The notes below the pieces were generated by a model. The model made no database searches and had not been told where the DNA came from. It saw nothing but the letters and a program-made list of their open reading frames with translations. The position numbers were made by a program, and so were the translations under genes. A stretch of 64,000 nt of DNA from Paenibacillus yonginensis. Its GTDB lineage: Bacteria > Bacillota > Bacilli > Paenibacillales > Paenibacillaceae. The stretch covers positions 3,734,501-3,798,500 of the forward strand of contig NZ_CP014167.1 of NCBI RefSeq assembly GCF_001685395.1. The letters run 5' to 3'. Shown in pieces: positions 54,659-62,356 of the stretch (its first letter is position 1; every line of letters starts with the position of its first letter).

Positions 54659-55015
54659 TTAGTTCTGGAGCCACTGTTCTATTCTGGAACTCAGAGTTCC
54701 TTCTATGAAGAAAACAAGGTTCATCTGATGGTCATTCATGATGCCGATCCGAAAGTATCTGCAATCCTGAACTTCTTCTGTTTCTACGTATTCCACATGA
54801 ATGAGCTGATCCAAAATGAATTTAGCATCCTTTTCCTCCTCCAAATGATGGATACAGGATTCCGCAGGTAATCGGAATTCGGTAAGGCATTCGTCTGTAT
54901 GGTCTGATTCGTACCATTCCTCAAACTGGGTTCTAACTACGCTGATATACGAAAGGGGGATGTTTCCCCCGGCTTCTAATTCTTCAATGTCATAGATGGA
55001 CTGGATCATCTTCAT
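54659..55015 (-). CDS. Unknown acidic island protein
   Basis: A 118-residue soluble, acidic protein that I do not recognise. It starts at ATG 55015 with an excellent AAAGGAGGAG ribosome site. It appears alpha/beta: helical first half (ISVVRTQFEEWYESDHTDEC), then strands VEYVETEEV and NLVFFIEGTL. It is 28 bases downstream of integrase 2 and has its own terminator, so it likely belongs to the same transcript as that recombinase. Confidence 0.6.
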   Translation of the reverse strand: MKMIQSIYDIEELEAGGNIPLSYISVVRTQFEEWYESDHTDECLTEFRLPAESCIHHLEEEKDAKFILDQLIHVEYVETEEVQDCRYFRIGIMNDHQMNLVFFIEGTLSSRIEQWLQN

Positions 55016-55043
55016 GGATCACTCCTCCTTTCTAGATCCCCTA

Positions 55044-55928
55044 TTAAAGTTGGTCTACGGCGTTTTGCTTTTCCTGCCGCGTGGTTTGGATGTAGAATTT
55101 GGCGGTCATATTAACGGTCGAGTGTCCAGCCAATTTGCTTACTGTCGTGAGGTCTACGCCCTTTTTCAGTAATCTTGTACAGAAGGTATGGCGGAAGAGA
55201 TGCGGGTACAGCTTGAATCCAAGCTCTCTTGAAACCATCGAGAGCCAATTCCGAACGGCATCCTGGTGGACTTTGGGAGAGCGCTGGCTCAGAAACAGAT
55301 ACTCGCTTTCCGCATGTTCGCTTCTGGCCCGCTCTCCCTTGAGGTACTGCTTCATGAGGTCCATGACGTCCTGACGCAAGCTGACTTCCCTCACCTTTCC
55401 CCCTTTGCCCATGACCAGAAGCGAAGAAGTCAGGAAGTCGATGTCCTGCCTTTTAATGCCGACCAGTTCGCTAACCCTCAGCCCACCGTACAGAAGCAGG
55501 TAACACATGGCCTTGTTCCGGACGCTCACCTTCGGCCGCTCCAGAAAGTGCAGCAGCGTGTCGACCTGCTCCTCCGTCAGGGCCTCGACGATCTGCTCGC
55601 TTCCGGCGGCGATCTTCACCTGATCCCTCTTGAGCTGGATGTACGATTCCCCCACCCAACCCTTTTGGAGGAGGAAGTCGTTGTAGACTTTGAGGCTGTT
55701 GATTTTCTTGTTGATGGTCGCCATGGCGAAATGCTCGTCCACCAAATGCTGCTTGTACCTGACGAAGGCGAAGCGGGAGAGGGGCTGACCGGGGTCAGCT
55801 GCCTTCTCGCCAAGGTACTTTTGGAACGCAATAACATCGCCTACGTAAGACTCGATTGTTTTCTCAGCTCTTCCTTCCTCAAAGAGCCAACGCTTAAAGG
55901 CCAGCGAAAGTTCATTCACTCGATTCAT
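55044..55928 (-). CDS. Tyrosine recombinase, integrase 2
   Basis: About 294 residues from ATG 55928, or three codons later at GTG, nine bases after AAGGGG. The frame extends 15 codons upstream but runs through the previous gene's terminator. The N-terminal SAM-like domain includes EKTIESYVGDVIAFQKYLG. All catalytic residues are present: Arg in GGLRVSEL, Lys in MGKGGKVREV, His/Arg in PHLFRHTFC, His in LAGHSTVN, Tyr in AKFYIQTT. It carries XerD-like features and is only distantly similar to integrase 1. Two different recombinases in one element suggest either paired function, as in Tn554-type elements, or separate integration and resolution duties. Confidence 0.9.
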   Translation of the reverse strand: MNRVNELSLAFKRWLFEEGRAEKTIESYVGDVIAFQKYLGEKAADPGQPLSRFAFVRYKQHLVDEHFAMATINKKINSLKVYNDFLLQKGWVGESYIQLKRDQVKIAAGSEQIVEALTEEQVDTLLHFLERPKVSVRNKAMCYLLLYGGLRVSELVGIKRQDIDFLTSSLLVMGKGGKVREVSLRQDVMDLMKQYLKGERARSEHAESEYLFLSQRSPKVHQDAVRNWLSMVSRELGFKLYPHLFRHTFCTRLLKKGVDLTTVSKLAGHSTVNMTAKFYIQTTRQEKQNAVDQL

Positions 55929-55940
55929 CCCCTTACACGC

Positions 55941-55979
55941 AAAAAAGCCATGAATGCTGTAGGGTGCATTCATGGCTTT
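55941..55979 (-). terminator. Terminator overlapping the end of the 70-residue gene
   Basis: A perfect 14-base stem AAAGCCATGAATGC/GCATTCATGGCTTT with a T6 run on the minus strand. It overlaps the stop codon of the upstream gene and separates it from integrase 2. Confidence 0.9.
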
Positions 55980-56190
55980 AGACGTTCATTTGATTTTCTG
56001 TAAATACACGAAAGGCTTCCCTGATCTCCATTTCATCGTATCCCCACGCCTGACGAATCTGTCGGGGGTCCAGGATTCGGAAATGCTCGGTGAAGACATT
56101 CCGCTGCAGTTTCCATCCTCTCCTCTGGAGCACTGTCTCCCAGAATACGTTCCCTCCGAGTGTCTTTGTCGGGATGTTCGGAAATAGCAT
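55978..56190 (-). CDS. Small unknown island protein
   Basis: About 70 residues from ATG 56190, where AAGGAG lies nine bases upstream; an earlier GTG has no ribosome site. The sequence (MLFPNIPTKTLGGNVFWETV, later FRILDPRQIRQAWGYDEMEI) is basic/aromatic and not recognised. The C-terminal third looks helical. Confidence 0.5.
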   Translation of the reverse strand: MLFPNIPTKTLGGNVFWETVLQRRGWKLQRNVFTEHFRILDPRQIRQAWGYDEMEIREAFRVFTENQMNV

Positions 56191-56215
56191 GTAACCACTC
56201 TCCTTGTCTTTGTTA

Positions 56216-56355
56216 CTCACGATAGAATTATATTTATGCCGTGAGTTCTGCCCTCTTAAATAGGTGTCAAATGCTTGCCCTACTTCTAATTTCTCTGTCT
56301 GTCACCTCGCTAAAATAGTTATTTCGTGAGTTTGCACGTAGAAATACCGTGAGTT
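56216..56355. repeat. Four CGTGAGT elements upstream of the 70-residue gene
   Basis: CGTGAGTT occurs in direct orientation at about 56240, 56325 and 56348, with the inverted ACTCACG at 56216, all within 140 bases of otherwise non-coding DNA. They are candidate iterons or protein binding sites. Confidence 0.45.
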
Positions 56356-56376
56356 ACCGGCTACGGAGCTGCTCGC

Positions 56377-56673
56377 CTAAACTCTTCTTCTCAGGAGAGG
56401 TTCGCCACTTTTCAGGATCATTTGCAGGTGCCACTTCTTCGTTTCCGTGGACATTGCGATCACTCCAAGCCATTCGGTCCCGTCCTCGCTATCGTACACA
56501 AGCGTTTCGAAGAGCAGGAACTCAGGCAGATCGTGAATCAGTTCACGCGGGATTAGGGATTCGTCCAGCTCGTTAAAGGATAATTCAACGGCCTCGTAGC
56601 TCACCTCTTCCCGATTCACTCTGACCTGAAATTCACTCTCTAGGGTCGTTACAAACCAATCCAGTTCCTTCAT
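56377..56673 (-). CDS. Unknown island protein downstream of the RadC-like gene
   Basis: About 98 residues from ATG 56673, preceded by AAAGGA nine bases upstream. An earlier in-frame start would overlap the RadC-like gene by four bases. It is acidic, with an alpha/beta pattern: a helix at DWFVTTLESEF, then strands ending WLGVIAMSTETKKWHLQMIL. No known family. Confidence 0.5.
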   Translation of the reverse strand: MKELDWFVTTLESEFQVRVNREEVSYEAVELSFNELDESLIPRELIHDLPEFLLFETLVYDSEDGTEWLGVIAMSTETKKWHLQMILKSGEPLLRRRV

Positions 56674-56687
56674 TCGGTCACTTCCTT

Positions 56688-57167
56688 TCAAATGTATCCC
56701 CGTGTCTTCAAGGAGACAAAGTTATCGTTACCTACGATGATGTGATCCAGCAGCTCGATGCCGATGATCTTACCTGCTTCCGCCAGTCTTTCAGTAGTGG
56801 AAATGTCTTCTTGAGAGGGGGAGCTGTTTCCGCTGGGGTGGTTGTGTCCTACGATGATGGAGGATGCATTGGAGAGGATTGCGGCTTTCATGACTTCCCT
56901 GGGGTGGACGATTGTGGCATTAAGGGTGCCGATGTGGCAGACGTTGATGGAGACGGGGGAGTTCTTGGTATCCAAGTTGACGACGAGGAAGGCCTCGCGG
57001 TCAAGGTCGGCAAGGAAGTATTTCATCAGCTTGTATCCGTCTTCTGGAGAGCGAATGGAGCCTTCATTGTAAGGCAGAATGGATTCCTTGACTAGTTTTA
57101 CACTGACGATGTTGCTCCTTTGAGGCAGTTTTTTTGCCTCGAGTTCTCCCGAATGAATCTGATCCAA
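56688..57167 (-). CDS. RadC-like JAB-domain protein
   Basis: A 159-residue JAMM metal-protease-fold protein of the short RadC type found on plasmids and integrated elements. The metal-binding motif is intact: His108 and His110 in GHNHPSGN and Asp121 in SPSQED. Homology begins near residue 19 (NIVSVKLVKES). The start is unclear: the frame opens at TTG 57167 without a ribosome site, while an ATG at 57186 in another frame joins it across a run of seven A's. The biological role of these proteins is unresolved despite the name. Confidence 0.85.
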   Translation of the reverse strand: MDQIHSGELEAKKLPQRSNIVSVKLVKESILPYNEGSIRSPEDGYKLMKYFLADLDREAFLVVNLDTKNSPVSINVCHIGTLNATIVHPREVMKAAILSNASSIIVGHNHPSGNSSPSQEDISTTERLAEAGKIIGIELLDHIIVGNDNFVSLKTRGYI

Positions 57168-57186
57168 TAACTTTGTAATGATCCAT

Positions 57187-57795
57187 GCTTACAAATTCCT
57201 TCTAGAACTAGAAATAGCCCAAACTCCATAAAGGAATTTAGGCTGATGTATCCGTATACATGATAATAATATAAGTTTAATTTCCGTTACATTTCGGATT
57301 ACCAAATGCACTTATAATTGTTACTTTTAGCAAAAACTGTGCTTCGTCGAACTTGCAATTTAATCCAATAATATTGTAGATGGAACCGATGGCTAATCCA
57401 GCTAATCGACGGTTCCGCTTGAAAGAAATAAATAGACAAGTCAATATTTCTATAGATTCAGTCATCCAAGTTCTTTCACACTGGCCACCAGTTGGCCACT
57501 GATCAAGGAGTTGTCTTAAGTAATGTCTCTATCTGTAGAATATATGCAGCTCTTTGCTATAGTTTATTTAAGCTAGGTTGTATCTTGTATGTACGACCTT
57601 TGGAAACAATGAAGTTGTCTTCTTCAATGTTCTTAAACTAATTGTAATTGTTTGTAATCATAGCAGGGAGAGAAGCTCCAACTTAAAGAGCCATACTATG
57701 AGTCGTTGCTGTGGCTTGAACTTTATTAAGCCTATGACCTCCTGTATCAGCGATAAAGTAAATACATTATTCAAAAATATTATTCTAAATGAATA
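57187..57795. other. Non-coding right part of the accessory island
   Basis: About 600 AT-rich bases between the RadC-like gene and the S-layer gene. Small frames on both strands, including one of 72 codons ending at 57796 (+), lack ribosome sites and recognisable sequence. A TGGCCA repeat pair lies near 57482-57500. I see no tRNA, integrase attachment core or transposon end. Confidence 0.5.
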
Positions 57796-57838
57796 AAAGT
57801 ACATATCCTTTAAAGTTCTAAAGGGTTTGTACTTTTTA
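57796..57838 (+). terminator. Plus-strand terminator at the island's right edge
   Basis: Stems AAAAGTACA/TGTACTTTT and CCTTTA/TAAAGG in one hairpin with a T-run on the plus strand. It shields the S-layer 3' end from island transcription, or terminates a lost plus-strand gene. Confidence 0.65.
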
Positions 57839-57902
57839 TCTTAGGAATAATTAATTGGGTAGTTCCATAAAGTTGGCGTAATTTCACATACTTTATTTCA
57901 AA

Positions 57903-57945
57903 GAAAAGAAGCTTTCGATCAATGTAAGATCGAAAGCTCTTTTCT
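57903..57945 (-). terminator. S-layer gene terminator, probably bidirectional
   Basis: Perfect ten-base stem GCTTTCGATC/GATCGAAAGC with T-rich tails on both strands, about 20 bases past the S-layer stop. Confidence 0.85.
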
Positions 57946-57960
57946 GAGAAATTTGGACTA

Positions 57961-60900
57961 TTAAGATAATGTCCAACCAGTAGCGGTATTTGTTGCTGTG
58001 TAAGTTTTAACGTTACCAGCAGCATCAGTTACAGTGAATACTACAGTTTCACCAGTAGCTGCAGTAATACCACTGATTGTTGCTTGAGTTGTTGCAGTAG
58101 CTGGAGTAACAACAGCCGTACCAGTTTGAGTTCCACCAGTTACATCTACAGTAGCAGACTCAGATAGATTCAATACCAAGCTAGTTGTAGTCGAAGCAGC
58201 ATCTACATTTGCAGTTGGAGCTTGATAATCAAGAACAATAGCGTTATTGTCAACTGCATCTTCAGCCACATCAAAGTTACTTACAGCATTTTTGATTGGT
58301 GTTTTACCATCAAAGTCAACAGCAGATGCTGTATCTGTAATGTAATTCGATACATTTGTCAAAGCAATACGATAAATGCCGTTGTAACCTTCTACATTTG
58401 GACCAGTTGGATTCAAAGCCAAAGTTACAGTTGTTCCAGAAATTGCAGCAGTGTAATCAGCGGTAGTACCGTATACAAGCTTAGTACCATCGGATTGAGT
58501 AATTGCGAACATTTGACCAGCAACATCCTCAGATGGAGCAGTAACATTCTCTGTGAAGTTCACAACGATTGTATTAGCACTTCTATCAAATACGATACCT
58601 GCTGTAGCAGCGGCAGGAGTACCTGCATCAGCAATAACAATTTTTCCATCGCTATTTTTCACAACGCTAGGAGCAATTGCATCCTTAACATTAACTGCTG
58701 TACCAGCTGCAACAATAGTTTGACCAGCTAGAGATTGTGAAACAGTACCAGTGCTCTTAGCATTAACAGTAACAGCGGAAACTCCAGTTGTTAAAGTATT
58801 GTCAGCCAATTTCAGGTGTACAAGAGTATTATCAGAAGAGTCAACCCATGCATCAGTTGCGGCTTTAGAAGTGCCACCAACTTTTACATCGAAGTCACTA
58901 GCCACAGCAGAAGCAGCCGGCTGAGACAATTTCACAACGACCTCATTGGTTGCAATTGCTTTTGCGTCAGCAATTTTGAAATCACTAACTACGATGCCAG
59001 ATGCCAATGCATCAGCAACATATCCACTCAAAACATTACCAGCTGCAGATCTTACACCTTGAACAGCCAGTTTGCTAACTGTAACATTAGCAGGCAATTT
59101 GATCAGTACACTCTTTTGATCAGCAAGTGTTTCAAAAGTAGTTCCTGCAGGCAATTGACCTGTAACTGTGTTTCCGTCAACAGTGTAAGTAGCATAGTAG
59201 TTAGCTGGGTTCAAAATGGAACCTTCGCCATCAACCGCCATTTTCTTATCAAAGTTCAAAATGAAGGAAGATGCCGTTTTTACTGTAGAAACCAACTTAG
59301 GTTGTGCAATATCCCCTACTGTGATTTCGCCAGTGTAAGGCAACATTGTGTTAGCCAAAGTTGTAGTGTCTTTCAGACCAGTCACTTCGATGGTGTAAGT
59401 ACCAGCAGCCAAAGCGTTGGAGAAGTTAATAGTCAACGTTTTGTTGGAATCGGACCAGCTTGGAGTATAGATATTAGTCACAACTTTACCAGTGCTGTCT
59501 TTGATTACTACATTTTTAGCTGCAAATGTGGATGTATCAACAGCTTTAGTAAATTTCAATACAGCACTCTTGTTAGTGTTAGTATTAAATGTGAAGCTTG
59601 CTACTTCCGGACGAGTTGTATCAATAACTGCATTTACAGTTGTCTTGGAGTCTGTAGCAATTTGGTTGCCAGAGTAGTCTTTAACCCCATTGATGTAGAG
59701 GTCAGTAGCATAAGATGGGAGTTTCTTCAAGCCAGAGAAAGTGATCTTGAATGTTCTTCCATCAATTTGTTTTTCATATCCGCTATCTGCATAACGTTTT
59801 TGGCTACCATCCAACCAGTAGATGTTAGAACCAGAAACTGTAGAAGGATCTACATCTTCACTAAATGTTACAGTTGCACTTTCAAAAGTAACGTTGGATA
59901 CACCAGCAATCGTTGGTGCAGTTGTATCTTCAGCTACAGTGAAGTCGAAAGTTTTCTCAAGAACTGGATATCCAGCGTAATCTTGGATCGCTTTCTTAGT
60001 AACAATTTTGTGATCACCGTTAGCAAGCTTAGTGAAAGATTTGATGATTACAGTGTTGCTGTTCACATCAAGTGTACCAGAAACAACTTTACCATCAATT
60101 TCAAAGTAGTTGCTTGCAGCCGATTTGTTAGTAATGTTTACTGGCTCGCTAAATGTTACTTTCACAGCAGAGTTACCCAATGCTTCTACTTTATCAACCG
60201 TAGGAGCTGCAACGTCAGCAGTAGTAAATTTAACATCCTTAGCAGTTACAGTAGCAGTGCCGCCTGTTTTAACACCTGTAGCAGACAATTTGTATGCAGT
60301 GTTGTTCAACAGACTACCAGCAACAGTAAGAACTACAGATTTCTTATCGGCAGATACAGTTGCTTTTTCAATAGTAGTAGCATTTGCACCAGTGATGTCT
60401 CTCACTACAGAATACAAAGCCACTTGTTCTGCAGATGTCTCATCTACAGTACCATCAAAAGTAACTGTTACTTCTTTAAGGTTAGTTGCAGTTACGCTGT
60501 CAACTTTAGTTGCAGTTGTTACAACATAAGTTACTTTAGTAGAAAGTGTGTTACCTGCAGCATCTTGGAACTCGATTGGAGTTTCAACATTAGGTTCCAG
60601 CGCAGTTTTCAGTTCTACTTTAACAACTTCGCCAGTGGAAAGTGTAACGTCAACGTGAGTTGCGTCAACTACATTAGCACTTGTTACTGTAGGAAGCTGA
60701 GATTTCTCCCAAACTGCATATGCAGCAACGATTGCTTGGGAGCGAGTTGCAGCTGCAGTCCAGTTAGTGTTAGCTTCAAGGAAACCAGCGTTGATTGCGG
60801 CTTGAACTTCGCCTTTAGCCCATGCAGCTGCGTTGTTGTCAACGCCAGTTGTTGGAACTTCAAGTTTCAAGGCGCGAGTCAGAACGATTGCCAATTCTTG

Positions 60901-61350
60901 AGCCGTTACGTTGTCGTTAGGGTTAAAGAATTGTTTGCCGTTAACTACGGAACCTTGCATGATTTTAGCGCTAGTTACCGCTTCGATGAATGGAGCTGCC
61001 CAGTGGTTAGGACCGTAGTTTTTGTCTTTGTAAGTGTAGACGCCTTCTACTGGTTTCAATCCCAGGGAGTTAGTGATGATTTTAGCCAGTTCAGCACGAG
61101 TCAATGTTTTTTCCAGATGAGCCAAGCCGTCTGGCAAACCATTAACGATACCTGCTGCTTTCAAAGCTTCAAACTTTTGGTCTGGTGTAGTTGCTGCGTC
61201 AGCACCAAATGCTACAGAAGCAAACATGGAGAATGCCATTGCTGTAGACAGAGCTACGGATAAAATTTTCTTCATAACCTTTTTTTCTCCTCCTTGAATA
61301 ACTTTCATGTGTAAAGAGTTTTCTTTAGATGAATAGCTCGTGTTACTCAT
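57961..61350 (-). CDS. S-layer protein with three N-terminal SLH domains
   Basis: Major surface-layer candidate. From ATG 61350 it has about 1,129 residues; a second in-frame ATG at 61275 gives 1,104 and starts a standard signal peptide (MKKILSVALSTAMAFSMFAS, cut near FGADA). Three SLH domains follow (LTRAELAKIITNSLGL; NVTAQELAIVLTRALKL; RSQAIVAAYAVWEKS) that bind wall polysaccharide. At least eight Ig-like repeats of about 90-110 residues come next (signatures KEVTVTFDGTVDE, VKVTFSEPVN, SATVTFSEDVD, DTTRPEVASF). Codon use is strongly biased, as in highly expressed genes. Both starts have strong ribosome sites (AAAGGAGGTG and AAGGAGGAG). A truncated paralogue lies at 45.7-47.9 kb. Confidence 0.95.
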   Translation of the reverse strand: MSNTSYSSKENSLHMKVIQGGEKKVMKKILSVALSTAMAFSMFASVAFGADAATTPDQKFEALKAAGIVNGLPDGLAHLEKTLTRAELAKIITNSLGLKPVEGVYTYKDKNYGPNHWAAPFIEAVTSAKIMQGSVVNGKQFFNPNDNVTAQELAIVLTRALKLEVPTTGVDNNAAAWAKGEVQAAINAGFLEANTNWTAAATRSQAIVAAYAVWEKSQLPTVTSANVVDATHVDVTLSTGEVVKVELKTALEPNVETPIEFQDAAGNTLSTKVTYVVTTATKVDSVTATNLKEVTVTFDGTVDETSAEQVALYSVVRDITGANATTIEKATVSADKKSVVLTVAGSLLNNTAYKLSATGVKTGGTATVTAKDVKFTTADVAAPTVDKVEALGNSAVKVTFSEPVNITNKSAASNYFEIDGKVVSGTLDVNSNTVIIKSFTKLANGDHKIVTKKAIQDYAGYPVLEKTFDFTVAEDTTAPTIAGVSNVTFESATVTFSEDVDPSTVSGSNIYWLDGSQKRYADSGYEKQIDGRTFKITFSGLKKLPSYATDLYINGVKDYSGNQIATDSKTTVNAVIDTTRPEVASFTFNTNTNKSAVLKFTKAVDTSTFAAKNVVIKDSTGKVVTNIYTPSWSDSNKTLTINFSNALAAGTYTIEVTGLKDTTTLANTMLPYTGEITVGDIAQPKLVSTVKTASSFILNFDKKMAVDGEGSILNPANYYATYTVDGNTVTGQLPAGTTFETLADQKSVLIKLPANVTVSKLAVQGVRSAAGNVLSGYVADALASGIVVSDFKIADAKAIATNEVVVKLSQPAASAVASDFDVKVGGTSKAATDAWVDSSDNTLVHLKLADNTLTTGVSAVTVNAKSTGTVSQSLAGQTIVAAGTAVNVKDAIAPSVVKNSDGKIVIADAGTPAAATAGIVFDRSANTIVVNFTENVTAPSEDVAGQMFAITQSDGTKLVYGTTADYTAAISGTTVTLALNPTGPNVEGYNGIYRIALTNVSNYITDTASAVDFDGKTPIKNAVSNFDVAEDAVDNNAIVLDYQAPTANVDAASTTTSLVLNLSESATVDVTGGTQTGTAVVTPATATTQATISGITAATGETVVFTVTDAAGNVKTYTATNTATGWTLS

Positions 61351-61475
61351 TAGCCGTGCACCTCCTTTCCCGAGTTGAGCAAACTTCATATGAATGATGT
61401 CTGTGAGTTCGTCACAGAAACTTGTAAACATTTCCACAGGTAGAAATAGAGTAGTTTCCTAATCCTACCTTTCAC

Positions 61476-61504
61476 ATTATACAATGTGCGACTTTAGCCG
61501 TAAA
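61476..61504 (-). promoter_or_regulatory. S-layer gene promoter
   Basis: TTTACG (61504-61499), a 17-base spacer and TATAAT (61481-61476) on the minus strand, leaving a leader of about 120 bases. Further AT-rich sequence up to 61790 may hold additional promoters, which I cannot place with confidence. Confidence 0.55.
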
Positions 61505-61789
61505 GCTAATTTTTCTAATAGATAGACAAGTTTCCCCATTAGGTACAGTCTTCCATGTCTAATTAGGTCGCCCTTGCGTAACGCTCTACATCTTAAACGC
61601 TTAAGTTTCAAAAAAGTTGCGCCTTTCACAAAAAAAATTACATTTATTTAATTACTGTTACTCCGCGCCTTTTATTGAACTTTTTAGCAATTATGGCGTC
61701 TTACGGAATTCAGTATAGCACTCCTGATTCTCCCAGTCATCAAGCAACTTTTCCCAATACAATAACCTAATTTTATGCAGCTGAAACGC

Positions 61790-61818
61790 AAAAAAGACAC
61801 CCGATGTCAGGATGCCTT
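61790..61818 (-). terminator. Terminator of the coiled-coil protein gene
   Basis: Eight-base stem with two G-T pairs (AGGCATCC with GGGTGTCT) and TTTTT on the minus strand, 44 bases past the stop. Confidence 0.65.
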
Positions 61819-61861
61819 TAGAGATTTTAAAATTATTTCTACTATATAATAGTAGCTAGTC

Positions 61862-62203
61862 TTATCTAACCTTCATCGCCAAATTAATCAATTGAGCACG
61901 AAGCTCCGGGCTCGCATTCACATTGGAATAGAAATTATCGATAGCCTCTTTGTTGTCCTTGTATTCTTTCTCATGTTTCATGGTTACGCGGGACCACTCG
62001 ATCAGCTCGTTCTCTGCTTGAGTCAGGGCCACATAAGCATCATGAAATCCCGTCTCCAGTACGAGTCCTTCCATAACCTCTTCCGTAATCTCTTGCAGCT
62101 TCTGCGTCTCTTCGATCTTCTTCTCCAAAACTTTCGCTCTATCCTCAAATTTCGTCTTAGCTTTCGTATAGTTCAGCTGCGGTCTTGATAAAATCGGTTT
62201 CAT
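61862..62203 (-). CDS. Small coiled-coil protein of unknown function
   Basis: About 113 residues from ATG 62203, preceded by GAAGGGGA; an upstream GTG four codons earlier is less likely. It is nearly all helical and charged, with a coiled coil at residues 12-45 (FEDRAKVLEKKIEETQKLQE) and a second helix around NELIEWSRVTMKHEKEYKDN. No signal peptide or membrane segment. It lies alone between two surface-protein genes, each with its own terminator. Confidence 0.65.
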   Translation of the reverse strand: MKPILSRPQLNYTKAKTKFEDRAKVLEKKIEETQKLQEITEEVMEGLVLETGFHDAYVALTQAENELIEWSRVTMKHEKEYKDNKEAIDNFYSNVNASPELRAQLINLAMKVR

Positions 62204-62304
62204 ATTCCCCTTCACCCTTTTGCAAAAAATGTCTGGCCTTCTGTTATTGTATCCTAAATTCTATTAAATTACAAAAAGATGTAATTGGTAATACTAGACG
62301 ATCA

Positions 62305-62343
62305 AGGAAAGAGAAGCCATTGGAGCATCTCCAAGGCTTCTCT
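62305..62343 (-). terminator. Terminator after the partial SLH protein
   Basis: A GAGAAGCC/GGCTTCTC outer stem and TTGGAG/CTCCAA inner stem with one unpaired base, followed by TTTCCTT on the minus strand. Confidence 0.75.
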
Positions 62344-62356
62344 CAGAATTGTCCTA

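Noticed and set aside
57277..57796. Small frames on both strands right of the RadC-like gene
   Set aside because: No ribosome sites, AT-rich composition, no recognisable protein.
47900..57960. Direct repeats that would mark integrase attachment sites
   Set aside because: Compared the two borders by eye and found no convincing matching core; a computed search could still find one.
58816..61263. An 815-codon open frame on the plus strand opposite the S-layer gene
   Set aside because: Mirror of a highly codon-biased gene. The translation is Ser/Cys-rich without domain pattern or ribosome site.
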